DNA of 64,000 bases from Asanoa ferruginea (GCF_003387075.1 NZ_QUMQ01000001.1:5766001-5830000); one strand, 5' to 3'; numbered from the stretch's first letter, positions 31,956 to 43,470 are shown. The notes: generated from the sequence alone by a model not told the origin. A program made the numbers and translations.

Positions 31956-32423
31956 CTAGAACCGGCCGGTGCACCAGCCGAAGTCGTTGGCGTCCTTGAT
32001 GCACGCCTGCACGTAGTTGCCGTAGCTGTGCATGGCCGTCCAGACGCTCTGGCCGGCGGGCGGCAGCTCGTCGATGTGCCGGGTCTCCACCCGCAGCAGG
32101 GTGCCGCCCGACGCCGCGCTCCAGACCTGGAGCTTCAGGTAGTGGTAGCGGGGACCGCCGCCGCCACCCAACCGGCTCTTGGCCCGCGCCCACGCCGCGT
32201 AGCAGCTGGGGGAGTAGCGCAGCTCGACGTCATACCAGCCCTCGGGATCGATGGCCTGGATGTTGCCCGCGTCGGAGCTGCACCCGTTGGTCTGCGGGTC
32301 GAGGTAGTTGCACGAGTCGGCCCAGCAGCTGGCGGCCAGGGCCGGGCTGGCGACGACGAGGGTGGAGGACATCGCGGCCACGAGCATGGCGAGGACAGCG
32401 ACCAATCGGCGGGTTCTGGACAT
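31956..32423 (-). CDS. DUF2690-like small exported protein (copy 1)
   Basis: 155 residues from ATG 32423 with CAGGAGGA upstream. The leader (MSRTRRLVAVLAMLVA) is nearly the same as in the paralogue at 31467, and the end (FGWCTGRF) is identical. The middle has the Gly-rich insert RLGGGGG. The two genes are a tandem duplication. It diverges from the SARP-type regulator, and the shared promoter region holds an 11-base-spaced repeat (32483-32501). Confidence 0.8.
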   Translation of the reverse strand: MSRTRRLVAVLAMLVAAMSSTLVVASPALAASCWADSCNYLDPQTNGCSSDAGNIQAIDPEGWYDVELRYSPSCYAAWARAKSRLGGGGGPRYHYLKLQVWSAASGGTLLRVETRHIDELPPAGQSVWTAMHSYGNYVQACIKDANDFGWCTGRF

Positions 32424-32482
32424 GTCTCCTCCTGTGTCCATGGATTGCTGTGAATCAGCCTCGACGCCGGGGGCACTACGGC

Positions 32483-32501
32483 CGCTATGCGTTCGCTATG
32501 C
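32483..32501 (+). promoter_or_regulatory. Direct heptamer repeat, possible SARP operator
   Basis: CGCTATGC occurs at 32483-32490 and again at 32494-32501, start-to-start 11 bases. SARP regulators bind heptamer direct repeats with this helical spacing. It lies between the divergent SARP gene and the DUF2690 genes. The second copy also resembles a -10 element (TATGCT), so it could be plain promoter sequence. Confidence 0.4.
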
Positions 32502-32548
32502 TCATCCCGATCGATCTCTCTCGGTCGTTTGCCCATTTGGGAGACGGC

Positions 32549-35500
32549 ATGCGCTACCGCATCCTCGGCGCCATCGAGGTGGCCATCCGCGATCGTCCCG
32601 TCCCCATCGACCGGCCACGCAGCCGTGCGCTGCTGGGCTATCTCGTGCTCCACGCCGACCAGACGATCTCCTCCGACCGGCTCAGCGACGCGCTCTGGGG
32701 CGGCGCCGCTCCGGCCAGTGCCCGGGCGCAGGTGCAGGCCGACGTCTCGGCGATCCGGCGGGCGTTCCGGGCCTCCGGCGCTCCCGACGCGTTGGTCAGC
32801 CGGCCTGGCGGCTACGCACTGCACACCGAGGTCGGCCAGTCCGACTACGCCGAGTTCACCGCGCTGGTCGAGGCCGCGCGGCACGGCGACGACCACGAGG
32901 AGCGCGTGCGGCTCCTGCGGTCAGCGCTGGCCCTGTGGTCGGGCACGCCGCTGACCGGCGCCACCGCCGCGTTCGTCGAGGGTGCCCAGGCCCGCCTCGA
33001 AGAGCAGCACCTGTCCACCTACGAGCGGTTGGCCGAGGCCGAGCTGGCCCTCGGTCACCATGCCGACGTGGTGGCCGACCTGACCAGGGTCGCCGAGCAC
33101 GCGCCGTTGCGGGAACGGCTGCACGGGCAGCTCATGCTGGCATTGCACCGCTGCGGCCGGCGCGCCGACGCCCTGGCCGTGGCGCGCGACCTGCGCCGCC
33201 GGCTCGCCGACCAGCAGGGGCTCGATCCCGATCCGGTGATCGTCGAGCTCGAGCAACGGATCCTGCGGGGTGACGCCGCGCTCGGCGCCCCCGCACCGAC
33301 CCGGCGCGCGCCGGCACCGTCGGGTGGGCTCGATGCGCTGACCCGGTGGACGGTGCCCAACCAGTTGCCGCCCGACATTCCCGACTTCACCGGCCGCTAC
33401 GCCGAGGCCGAGACGCTGGAGACGCTGCTGACGAGGGCCCGTGGCGCCCTGCGGGTCGTCGCCATCTCGGGGATGGGGGGAGTGGGCAAGACGGTGCTCG
33501 CCGTGCGCGCGGCACACGCCGCGGCATCGTCCTATCCCGACGGTCAGCTTTACGTCAACCTGCGCGGCGCCGAACCGTCCGCTTTGGACCCGGGCGACGT
33601 GCTCGGCCGGTTCCTGCGCGCGACCGGCCTCGACAGCCAGGCGGTGCCCGACGACACCGTCGAGCGCGCCGAGCTGTTCCGCAGTCGCCTCAACGGCCGC
33701 CGGGTGCTGATCGTGCTCGACAACGCCGCGTCCGAGGAGCAGATCCGGCTCCTGCTACCCGGCACGCCGGGCTGCGCGGTGGTGGTGACGAGCCGGGTCC
33801 GCCTCACCGGCGTCGAGGGTGCCCGCTGGGTCGACCTCGACGTCCTCGCACCCGAGGAGGCGGTCCACCTGCTGGCCCAGATCGTCGACGTCGGCGGGTG
33901 GCGAAGGAGGCCGGCGACGCGGCGGTGATCGTGCGGCTGTGTGGCCGGCTGCCCCTCGCCGTGCGCATCGCGGGTGCCCGGCTGGCGGCCCGCCCACAGT
34001 GGAGTCTCGACCATCTCGTCCGGGTGCTCACCGACGAACGTCAGCGGCTCAACGGGCTGGTCACCGGTGATCTCGGCGTCCGCGCGTCGATCGCGTCGAG
34101 CTACCGCGCGCTCGGCGGGGAGGTGGCGCGGCTGTTCCGGCTGCTGGGCACCCTCGACGTCCCCGATTTCGCCGGGTGGGTGGCCGCGGCGGTGCTCGAC
34201 AGCTCGCTGGACGACGGCGTCGCCGCGCTGGAGGCCCTGGTCGACGCGCACCTGCTCGCGGTCACGCCGGCCACCGCTCCCGGTCAATACCGCTACCGCT
34301 TCCACGACCTGGTCCGGCTCTACGCGCGTGAGCGGGCCGAGGCGGAGGAGCTACCCGAGGAGCGGATCACCTCGGTGAGCCGTGCCCTGGGAGCCTGGTT
34401 GGGCATGGCGGAGGTGATGTCCGACCAGACGCCGGGGCCGTGCTACGCGCCGATCCGCGGCGCGGCGGCACGCCTGCGGGTCGACCCCGCCGATGTCTCC
34501 GATGTGGACCCGGTGGCCTGGTTCGACGCCGAATGCGCGGCGTTGATGCGGGCGGTCAGCCAGGCGTGCGCGCTCGGCCTCGACGAGCTGGCCTACGAGC
34601 TGGCCGGCTGCCTGGAACGCTATTTCGACCTCCGCGGCATGTATGCCGAATGGTCGGAGACCAACTCGCGGGTGCTGCGACTGTGCGAGGACACGGGCAA
34701 CCTGCGCGGGCAGGCCACGATGCTGCGCGGCCTGATCGAGGTGCGCACCTGGAACAACCCGGAGCAAGACGCCGACGCGATGGCCGCGCTGCTGGCCGAC
34801 GCCACCCGGCTGCGCGACACGTTCGCGGCGGTCGGCGAGGAGCGGGGCGTGGCCGACGCGCTGGTGCTCTGCTCCTGGGCACACACCGCGAAAGGCGGCT
34901 ATGACCAGGCCAGGGCCGCGGGCACCGAATCGCTGCGGCTCGCGACCTCGACCGGCCATCTGGGCGGGCAGGCACGCGCTCTCGTCGCGCTCGCCCTCGC
35001 CGCCGCGGAGACCGGGCAGATCGCCGAGGCCGTCGGGAAACTCGATCAGGCCCTGGTCGCCAGCCGCGAGCTGGGCAACCCGCGCCACGAGGCCACCGTC
35101 CTCCAGTTCCTCGGCATCGCACACTGCCAGATCGGCAACACCGACGTCAGCCAACGCCTGCTCGACGCCGCGCTGGCGATCTCCCGCGGCTGCGGCGACC
35201 GCTATGCCGAGGTGCTCACCATGCTCGCGCTGGCCCGCCTCGACCTGCGGCGCGGTGACCCGTCGGCCCGCGCCGCCGCGGAGGCCGCGCTGGCGTGGGG
35301 CCGGCACTACAACATGCGCCACCACGTCGCCGACGCGCTCTCGATCCTTGGCGAGATCAGCGTCGCGGAGGGCCGGCCCGCGAGCGCGGTGCCCTATCTC
35401 GTCGAGTCCGTGGCGATGTGGCGCAAGCGGGGCTGGTTGTCCTTCCTCGCGTCAGCGCTGGTGAGTCTCGGGCTGGCGTTCGCGTCGAGTGACCAGCAGG

Positions 35501-35628
35501 CCGCCCGGGCGGCGCTCACCGAGGCACGCGAGATCTACACCCAGCTCGGCGACCATCCGACCGCGCTCGCCGTCACCCGACACGTGACCGGCCTGCGCCG
35601 CGCGCGGCGAACGGGCACCGACGGCTGA
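32549..35628 (+). pseudogene. AfsR/SARP-type regulator with NB-ARC and TPR domains, one-base frameshift
   Basis: Starts at ATG 32549 with GGGAG upstream. The order is an OmpR-like winged helix (MRYRILGAIEV, RALLGYLVLHADQTIS), a BTAD domain to about residue 245, then an NB-ARC ATPase with P-loop ISGMGGVGKT (about residue 307). The first frame stops at 33928. The C-terminal part of the NB-ARC domain (RLCGRLPLAVRIAGARLA) and the TPR region continue in the next frame to 35628. Restoring one G to the GGG run at 33896-33898 joins them (VDVGGVAKEAGDAA) and gives about 1026 residues, normal for an AfsR-like protein. If the shift is real, only SARP-BTAD plus half the ATPase is made, which may still be active. 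Its likely targets include the divergent DUF2690 genes (inference). Confidence 0.75.
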
Positions 35629-35633
35629 GCCCG

Positions 35634-36452
35634 TCACTCGCCGTGGCGGGCCTCGTGGTTGGGGTCGGCCGAGGTGGTGCTGTGCGTGGGGCGGCGGGTC
35701 AAGACCTGGTGGCCGTCGGCCATGACGGCGACGGTGTGCTCGGAGTGTGCGGTGCGGGAGCCGTCCGCGGAGCGGATCGTCCAGCCGTCCTTGTCATACC
35801 TGATCTTGTCGGTGGAGGCGCAGAGCCAGGGCTCGATGGCGATGGTGAGGCCGGGCTCGAGCTTGATGCCGCGGCCGGGGCGGCCGTCGTTGGAGACGTG
35901 CGGTGCCTCGTGCATGGTGCGACCGATGCCGTGGCCGCCGAACTCGGCGTTGACGCTGTAGCCGTAGGAGTGTGCGACCTTGCCGATCGCGGCGGAGACG
36001 TCGCCGAGCCGGCCGCCGGGCTGCACGGCGGCGATGCCGGCCGCCAGCGCGACCTCGGTGGCCTCGATCAGCTTCAGGTCGGCCGGGTCGGGAGAGCCGA
36101 CGATGACGGAGAGCGCGGAGTCGGCGGCCCAGCCGTCGATGCTCGCCGCCATGTCGATGCTGAGCAGGTCACCGTCGCGCAGCACATAGTCGTGCGGCAG
36201 GCCGTGCAGCACCGCGTCGTTGACCGACAGGCACAGCACGTTGCGGAACGGGCCGCGGCCGAACGACGGTGCGTAGTCCCAGTAGCAGGACTCGGCGCCG
36301 CGCTCCTTGATCCGCCGGCGGGCGTGGTGCTCGATGTCCATCAGGTTGACGCCGACCGCGGCGACACCGCGCAGCTCGGCGAGCAGCTCGCCGACGAACT
36401 GGCCGGTCACCGCCATCCGGGCGATCTCCTCGGCGGACTTGAGCTCGATCAC
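35634..36452 (-). CDS. map: Methionine aminopeptidase, type I
   Basis: 272 residues from GTG 36452 with GGGAGGCTGTC before it. It removes the N-terminal Met from nascent proteins. The pita-bread fold is marked by LLSIDMAASIDGWAADSAL (two metal Asp), FGGHGIGRTMHE (metal His, then the second-shell His), ITIAIEPWL (metal Glu) and TAHSEHTVAV (metal Glu). Actinobacteria often carry several map copies, and this one, opposite a small XRE gene, is a recurring arrangement. Confidence 0.95.
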   Translation of the reverse strand: MIELKSAEEIARMAVTGQFVGELLAELRGVAAVGVNLMDIEHHARRRIKERGAESCYWDYAPSFGRGPFRNVLCLSVNDAVLHGLPHDYVLRDGDLLSIDMAASIDGWAADSALSVIVGSPDPADLKLIEATEVALAAGIAAVQPGGRLGDVSAAIGKVAHSYGYSVNAEFGGHGIGRTMHEAPHVSNDGRPGRGIKLEPGLTIAIEPWLCASTDKIRYDKDGWTIRSADGSRTAHSEHTVAVMADGHQVLTRRPTHSTTSADPNHEARHGE

Positions 36453-36472
36453 GACAGCCTCCCTCTCCTACC

Positions 36473-36488
36473 TGGTATTTTTATACCA
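36473..36488. promoter_or_regulatory. Perfect palindrome between map and the XRE gene
   Basis: TGGTATTTTTATACCA has 6-base perfect arms around TTTT. It lies 20 bases upstream of the map start and 39 bases upstream of the XRE start, is AT-rich in a GC-rich genome, and is the likely operator of the XRE protein. Confidence 0.65.
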
Positions 36489-36527
36489 CGGCAGTTCGAG
36501 GCCCATCAGGAGGGATATCCTGCTGGC

Positions 36528-36794
36528 ATGGTTCGCCAACCACTCACCCCCGAACAGATCGCAGCGGGCCAGCGCGTCGGAGCCGCCCTCCGGGCGGCGC
36601 GGGCAGGTCGCAGCCTCGTCGAGGTGGCCCTGGCGGCCGGAATTTCCCCCGAGACGCTACGCAAGATCGAGGCGGGCCGCCTGCCGGCACCCGCGTTCGG
36701 CACGGTGGTCTGCCTCAGCCAGGCCCTTGACCTCCCGCTCAGCGACCTGGCCGACATCTGGCTGGCCGACCTGCCCATCCGCCAGGCCTCCTAG
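36528..36794 (+). CDS. Small XRE-family helix-turn-helix regulator
   Basis: 88 residues from ATG 36528 (MVRQPLTPEQIAAGQ). Nearly the whole protein is a lambda-repressor-like helix-turn-helix: GAALRAARAGRSLVEVALAAG, the recognition helix in SPETLRKIEAGRLPAPAF, and ALDLPLSDLADIW. The nearest good ribosome-binding site (AGGAGGG) is rather far, about 13 bases. The divergent position beside map with a palindrome between suggests it controls map and itself. Confidence 0.85.
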   Translation: MVRQPLTPEQIAAGQRVGAALRAARAGRSLVEVALAAGISPETLRKIEAGRLPAPAFGTVVCLSQALDLPLSDLADIWLADLPIRQAS

Positions 36795-36822
36795 CGCGCT
36801 GCCTCGATCCACGAGACAGGCC

Positions 36823-37404
36823 CTAACGGCACGCCGTGGCGTAGTCGGCCTTGGCGGCCCGGCGCAGCTCGAAGCGGATGGTCGGGGTGTCCGAGGTGGT
36901 GATGCCCGTCCGCGTATCGGTCGAGGTGGTCGAGTGGGAAACGCCCCCCGAATCGATCCGGATCAGCTCGGTGGACACGGTGAGGCCGTCCCGCCCGTCC
37001 CAGGTGCCCACGAGCTGGCCCAGGTAGAGGCCGGCCGCGTCACCGGAACGCCGGGCGTGCAACGAGAAGCGGGTGCCCCGGTAGTTCGTGGCGTCGCCGT
37101 AGATCTCGTAGGCCTGGCTCTGCCCGCCGGCGCACACCTTGGCGCCGCCGTCGATTTCGGGGCCTTCATCGCCGCCGCCGACCTGGTCGGTCAGGTGCAG
37201 AACCATCGTCCGCGTGTCCGCCGAACCGTAGGTGACCTCGCCCTGCCAGTAACCGACCAGGTCGGGTCTCCCCGGCGCGGACCACGGATTCAACAACCAA
37301 TGCAGCGGGTAGATGACGCCGATCCCGCCCACGAGAAGACAGCCGACGAGAACGAGACGCAGTCCCTTGCGCCGTGATCGCCGCGGACGTTGCTCGATAA
37401 CCAT
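36823..37404 (-). CDS. Membrane-anchored exported protein of unknown function
   Basis: 193 residues from ATG 37404 with GGAGGGG before it. A basic N-terminus (RPRRSRRKGLR) and one membrane segment (LVLVGCLLVGGIGVIYPLHWLL) precede an extracytoplasmic beta-rich domain beginning near DLVGYWQGEVTYGSADTRTM. A Cys pair (VCAGG and the terminal ACR) is possible. The lipocalin-like opening GYWQGEV recalls small-ligand or sensor domains, but no family is recognised. It stands alone on the minus strand. Confidence 0.55.
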   Translation of the reverse strand: MVIEQRPRRSRRKGLRLVLVGCLLVGGIGVIYPLHWLLNPWSAPGRPDLVGYWQGEVTYGSADTRTMVLHLTDQVGGGDEGPEIDGGAKVCAGGQSQAYEIYGDATNYRGTRFSLHARRSGDAAGLYLGQLVGTWDGRDGLTVSTELIRIDSGGVSHSTTSTDTRTGITTSDTPTIRFELRRAAKADYATACR

Positions 37405-37498
37405 GAACCCCTCCAAGACGCCCTGACGCTAAGGGCCCGCGATGCACGGGCCGATGAACAGCGGGGCGCGATTGCCAGAAGAGGCGATGTCGATCTTG

Positions 37499-38314
37499 CT
37501 AGGCCGTTCGCTTCCTCGCCGCTTGTGCGGTCCAGCGGCCGTCGCGGTGCCCGACCTCGATGGGGTGGTCGAACGCCGCGGACACGTTGGCGGTGGTGAG
37601 CACCGCGCGGGCCGGACCGGCGGCGACGACCCGCCCGGCCCGCAGCAGCAGCGCGTGCGTGGTCGTCGCGGGCAGCTCCTCGAGGTGGTGGGTGACCACG
37701 ATCGACGCGGTATCCGGATGGGTCTCGTCGAGCAGGTCGATGGTCTCGAGGAGCTGCTCCCGGGCCGCGACGTCGAGCCCCGTCGACGGTTCGTCGAGCA
37801 GCAACAGGCGCGGTCGGCTGATGAGGGCACGGGCGATCAGCAGGCGCCCGCGCTCGCCCTGCGACAGGGTCGGCCAGAGCTCGTCGGCCATGCCGGCCAG
37901 CCCGAGCGTGTCGAGCAGCGCGTCGGCCTGGTCGAGGTCGTCGCCGCTGGGTTGCCAGCGCGGCGGCAGCTCGACCGATCCGGTCAGCCCGGTCAACACG
38001 ACGTCGCGGGCGCGCAGCGGCGACCGCAGCGGGTGCCGCGGGTTGACGTGGCCGATCGTCCGGCGCAATGCCTGGAGCTCGACCCGCCCGAGTCGGCTGC
38101 CGAGGACGTGGACGGCACCGGTCGTCGGGTGGGTGAGGGCACCGCAGAGGCCGAGGATCGTGCTCTTGCCCGCTCCGTTGGGCCCGAGCAGGGCCCAATG
38201 CTCACCGGCGCGCACGGTGAAGGTGACCTGCTGAAGGATCTCCTTGCCCGCACGGCGAAATGTCGCATCCGACAGCTCGATGACCGGTTGTGGGCGGGTC
38301 TGGGTCACGGCCAT
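37499..38314 (-). CDS. ABC transporter ATP-binding protein
   Basis: 271 residues from ATG 38314, overlapping the stop of the upstream GntR gene (TGATG). Walker A is GPNGAGKST, the signature is LSQGERGR (an LSGGQ variant), Walker B is LLLLDEPS and the switch His is in VVTHHLEELP. The sequence is of the YlmA/ModF-like lone-ATPase type, and no permease gene is adjacent. It may serve a distant permease or have a non-transport role. Coupling to the regulator suggests the two respond to the same ligand. Confidence 0.82.
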   Translation of the reverse strand: MAVTQTRPQPVIELSDATFRRAGKEILQQVTFTVRAGEHWALLGPNGAGKSTILGLCGALTHPTTGAVHVLGSRLGRVELQALRRTIGHVNPRHPLRSPLRARDVVLTGLTGSVELPPRWQPSGDDLDQADALLDTLGLAGMADELWPTLSQGERGRLLIARALISRPRLLLLDEPSTGLDVAAREQLLETIDLLDETHPDTASIVVTHHLEELPATTTHALLLRAGRVVAAGPARAVLTTANVSAAFDHPIEVGHRDGRWTAQAARKRTA

Positions 38315-38985
38315 CAGGCGAACGCCCCCTTCAACGCCGTCAGGTGGGCCCGGCTGCGCTCGGCGGCTGCGCGGGGGTCGCGATCGGCGATCGCCTGCAC
38401 CAGCGCCGCGTGGGCGGCGTGGTCGGCCTCCGGCGCGGCGAGCGGGCGGATCCGCAACAGGTCGACCATCGCCGTGCGCACCCGAGGAACAAAACCATCG
38501 AACAATTCCGTGAGTACGGGGTTGTGCGCGGCGACCACCACCAGCCGGTGCAGCGCCATGTCGGCGTCGACATGTTCCTCGCGGGTCTGCCCGTCGGTGA
38601 TCCTGTTCGCGAGCGCGCGGCGGATGGCGCGCAGGTCCGCCGGCGTACGCCGGTCGGCCGCGAGCCCGGCCGCCTCCGCCTCGATCCCGATCCGGGCTTC
38701 GATGACCGAGACGATGGAGGCCCGGCGGAGCACGACGTCCCAGTCTTCGGCGACGTCGAGCGAGGTGACGAACACGCCGGCGCCCTGGCGAGGATCCAGC
38801 ACGCCCTTGCCGGCGAGCTCCCGGATGGCCTCCCGCACGGTCGACCGGCCGACGCCGAGCTGGGCCGCGAGGGTGGTCTCGCTCGGCAGCTTGTGCCCGA
38901 GCGACCACTCGCCGTCGCGGATGCGCCCCAGCAGAAGCTCCGCGGTCTGTGCCGCCAGGGGCCGGCGTTGGACCGTCGCTGTCAC
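38314..38985 (-). CDS. GntR/FadR family regulator with FCD domain
   Basis: 223 residues from GTG 38985. The N-terminal winged helix (about 15-75) reads RDGEWSLGHKLPSETTLAAQ and GRSTVREAIRELAGKGVL. The C-terminal FCD domain has candidate metal or ligand residues in DADMALHRLV, HAALVQAI and RSRAHL. FCD regulators sense organic acids. It is coupled to the ABC ATPase and diverges from the mut operon; a CCTCAG/CTGAGG palindrome lies just upstream. Confidence 0.88.
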   Translation of the reverse strand: MTATVQRRPLAAQTAELLLGRIRDGEWSLGHKLPSETTLAAQLGVGRSTVREAIRELAGKGVLDPRQGAGVFVTSLDVAEDWDVVLRRASIVSVIEARIGIEAEAAGLAADRRTPADLRAIRRALANRITDGQTREEHVDADMALHRLVVVAAHNPVLTELFDGFVPRVRTAMVDLLRIRPLAAPEADHAAHAALVQAIADRDPRAAAERSRAHLTALKGAFA

Positions 38986-39008
38986 GGTTGGCCACGATAG
39001 CGCGAAAT

Positions 39009-39025
39009 CCTCAGCTTGTCTGAGG
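39009..39025. promoter_or_regulatory. Palindrome, possible FadR-type operator
   Basis: CCTCAGCTTGTCTGAGG has perfect 6-base arms around a 5-base centre, 24 bases upstream of the GntR/FadR start. It could also affect the divergent mut operon. Confidence 0.45.
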
Positions 39026-39045
39026 AGTTGTGGCGGCTGTAACAA

Positions 39046-39131
39046 CCTTCGCAACCGTGGGCCGGGCGGAGCGGCAAAATCCACATCCGCTCGACTTGAA
39101 ACCCGCCCGCGCCGAGTGCAGTTTGTAAAGG
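39046..39131. promoter_or_regulatory. Inverted pair of CCTTYRCAAMC sites before mutA, candidate PrpR/RamB sites
   Basis: CCTTCGCAACC at 39046-39056 is identical to a site before the PrpR-like gene (45880-45890). GTTTGTAAAGG at 39121-39131 is a related site in the opposite direction and matches the TTTGCAAA core of RamB/PrpR sites at 7 of 8 positions. The pattern of one forward and one inverted site recurs at 45880-45929. Confidence 0.45.
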
Positions 39132-39189
39132 TGAGCCGCACCGACCAGGAGGGCGTGTCTTCAGCCATGCCGGCAGCGTTCAACCGATC

Positions 39190-41114
39190 ATGACGTCCCC
39201 CACCGACGAGCTGCCGCTGGCGGCCGACTTCCCGGCCGCGACGCACGCCCAGTGGCAGGCGCTCGCCCTCGGCGTCGCACGCAAGCTCGGCCTGGCCGGC
39301 GACGACACCGCCGCGGGCGAGGTCGACCACCTGCTGGCCACCACGACCTACGACGGCATCGAGGTGCCCCCGCTGCACACCAGGCCGGCCCGCCCGGCCG
39401 CGGTGGGTGCGCCGGGTCTGGCCCCGTTCACCCGGGGCGCCAGCGCCGCCGGCCCGGTCGTGGGCGGCTGGGACATCCGGCAACGGCACGACGACCCCGA
39501 CCCCGAGGCCACCAACGCGGCGGTGCTCGACGACCTGGAAAACGGCGCCACCTCCGTCTGGCTGCGGGTCGGCGGCTCGGGCATGCCCGCGGCCGGCCTC
39601 GCCGCCGCGCTGCGGGGCGTCTATCTCGACCTCGCCGGCGTCGTGCTCGACGCGGGCGCCGAGTTCGGCCCGGCCGCCGACGCCTGGTGGCACCTCGTCG
39701 AGTCGAGCGGCGTCGCCCTCGACCAGGTCTCGGGCAACCTCGGCGCGGACCCGATCGGCTGGCGAGCCCGCACCGGCGGCCGCTGCGGCGGCGGCATGGG
39801 GCCTACTGCCCGCGACGGCGGCGATAGCGGCCCTGCCGCTCACGAAGACAGCGACGGCAACGCTGGCGACAGCGGCGCTGGCAACGGCAATGGCGCAGGC
39901 GCCAACCTGACGGCCGACCTGGCGCTCGCCGCGCGTTGGGCTGCCCGATGTGCCGCGGCCACACCGCGGGTGCGGGCGGTCACCGTCGACGCGACCGTCT
40001 ATCACGACGCCGGTGGCAGCGACGCGCAGGAGCTTGGCTGCGCCGTGGCGACCGGCGTCGCCTACCTGCGGGCCTTCACCGACGCGGGCCTCGATCTCGC
40101 CGACGCGTTCAACCAGCTCGAGTTCCGCTATGCCGTCAACGCCGACCAGTTCCTCGGGATCGCCAAGCTGCGGGCCGCCCGCCGGCTGTGGGCCCGGGTC
40201 GCCGAGGCCTGTGGACTGCCCGAAGCCGGCGCACAGCGCCAGCACGCGGTCACGTCCGCGGCGATGATGACCGGGCGGGACCCCTGGGTCAATCTGCTCC
40301 GCACGACGCTGGCCGGGTTCGCCGCGAGTGTCGGCGGCGCCCAGGCCGTGACGATCCTGCCGTTCGACCACCGGCTGGGCCGGCCCGACCGGCTCGCCCG
40401 GCGGATGGCCCGCAACACCCAGTCGCTGCTGCTCGAAGAGGCCAGCCTGGGCCGGGTCGTCGATCCGGCCGGCGGCTCCTGGTATGTCGAGTCGCTCACC
40501 GACGCCCTGGCCGAGCGGGCCTGGGACTGGTTCACCGAGCTGGAACGCGCCGGTGGCATCACCGCCGCCCTCGACGCCGGGTTGGTCGCCGCCCAGCTCG
40601 ACGCCACCTGGCAGCGCCGCGCCGCCAACCTCGCGCACCGGCGCGATCCGATCACCGGCGTCAGCGAGTTCCCCAACCTGGGCGAGCAGCTACCGACCCG
40701 AGCGCCCCGGCCGCCGGAGCCGAGCGGCGGGTTACCCCGGCACCATTACGCCGAGCCGTTTGAGGAGCTGCGGGCCCGGGCTGACGGGGCACGCGTCCTG
40801 CTGGCCACGATCGGGCCGGTCGCGCAGCACAGCGCCCGGGCGGGCTTCGCCGCCAACCTCTTCGCCGCCGGCGGGATCGAAACCGTCCGCGCGAGCGACA
40901 ACTTCAGCGGCCGGGTCGCTTGCATTTGCGGCTCTGACAAGGCGTACGCCGAATCGGTTGTCGATGTTGTGCAAGCCCTGCGCGCGGCCGGTGTGCGAAC
41001 GATCTGGCTGGCCGGCAAGCCCGCCGACATCCCCGGCGTCGACGGTTACCTCTACGCCGGATGCGACGCGGCCGCTGTGATCCGATCCGTTCTGCACGAC
41101 CTCGAGGTGTCACA

Positions 41115-41118
<4 letters not shown>
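39190..41118 (+). CDS. mutA: Methylmalonyl-CoA mutase small subunit
   Basis: 642 residues from ATG 39190. It is the non-catalytic partner subunit of heterodimeric methylmalonyl-CoA mutase, which interconverts succinyl-CoA and (R)-methylmalonyl-CoA. The barrel region includes [26 protein letters not shown] and [20 protein letters not shown]. The C-terminal domain has lost the cobalamin His motif ([13 protein letters not shown]), as expected for this subunit. Between about residues 195 and 240 there is a low-complexity Gly/Ala/Asp stretch. The start has a weak ribosome-binding site, and a short upstream reading frame ends inside it (ATGA). The stop overlaps the mutB GTG. Confidence 0.93.
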
Positions 41119-43325
<2,207 letters not shown>

Positions 43326-43333
43326 GCGGCCGC

Positions 43334-43470
43334 GAGCGCGGTCAGCTCGGTCGCTTGCGGTCTTGCCGGGGCTCGCGAAGCGGGGTCCGGGCGTGAGCGA
43401 GCGGAGCGAGCGCGGTCAGCTCGGTCGCTTGCCGTCTTGCCGGGCCTCGCGAAGCGGGGCCCGGGCATGA
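43334..43470 (+). repeat. 63-base imperfect tandem repeat between mutB and meaB
   Basis: Two copies, 43334-43396 and 43408-43470, each open with GAGCGCGGTCAGCTCGGTCG and end in GGGCRTGA. They differ at only a few bases. The spacer carries GAGCGAGCGGAGCGAGCG-type sequence. The second copy supplies the ATG of meaB; the first ends GCGTGA instead. Confidence 0.85.

Noticed and set aside
37499-38314. Complete ABC transporter operon
   Set aside because: Only an ATPase and a regulator are present; no permease or binding protein is adjacent.
38986-40638. Long minus-strand reading frames antisense to mutA
   Set aside because: They arise from the high GC content and show none of the conserved motifs of a real protein; the plus-strand mutase is clear.
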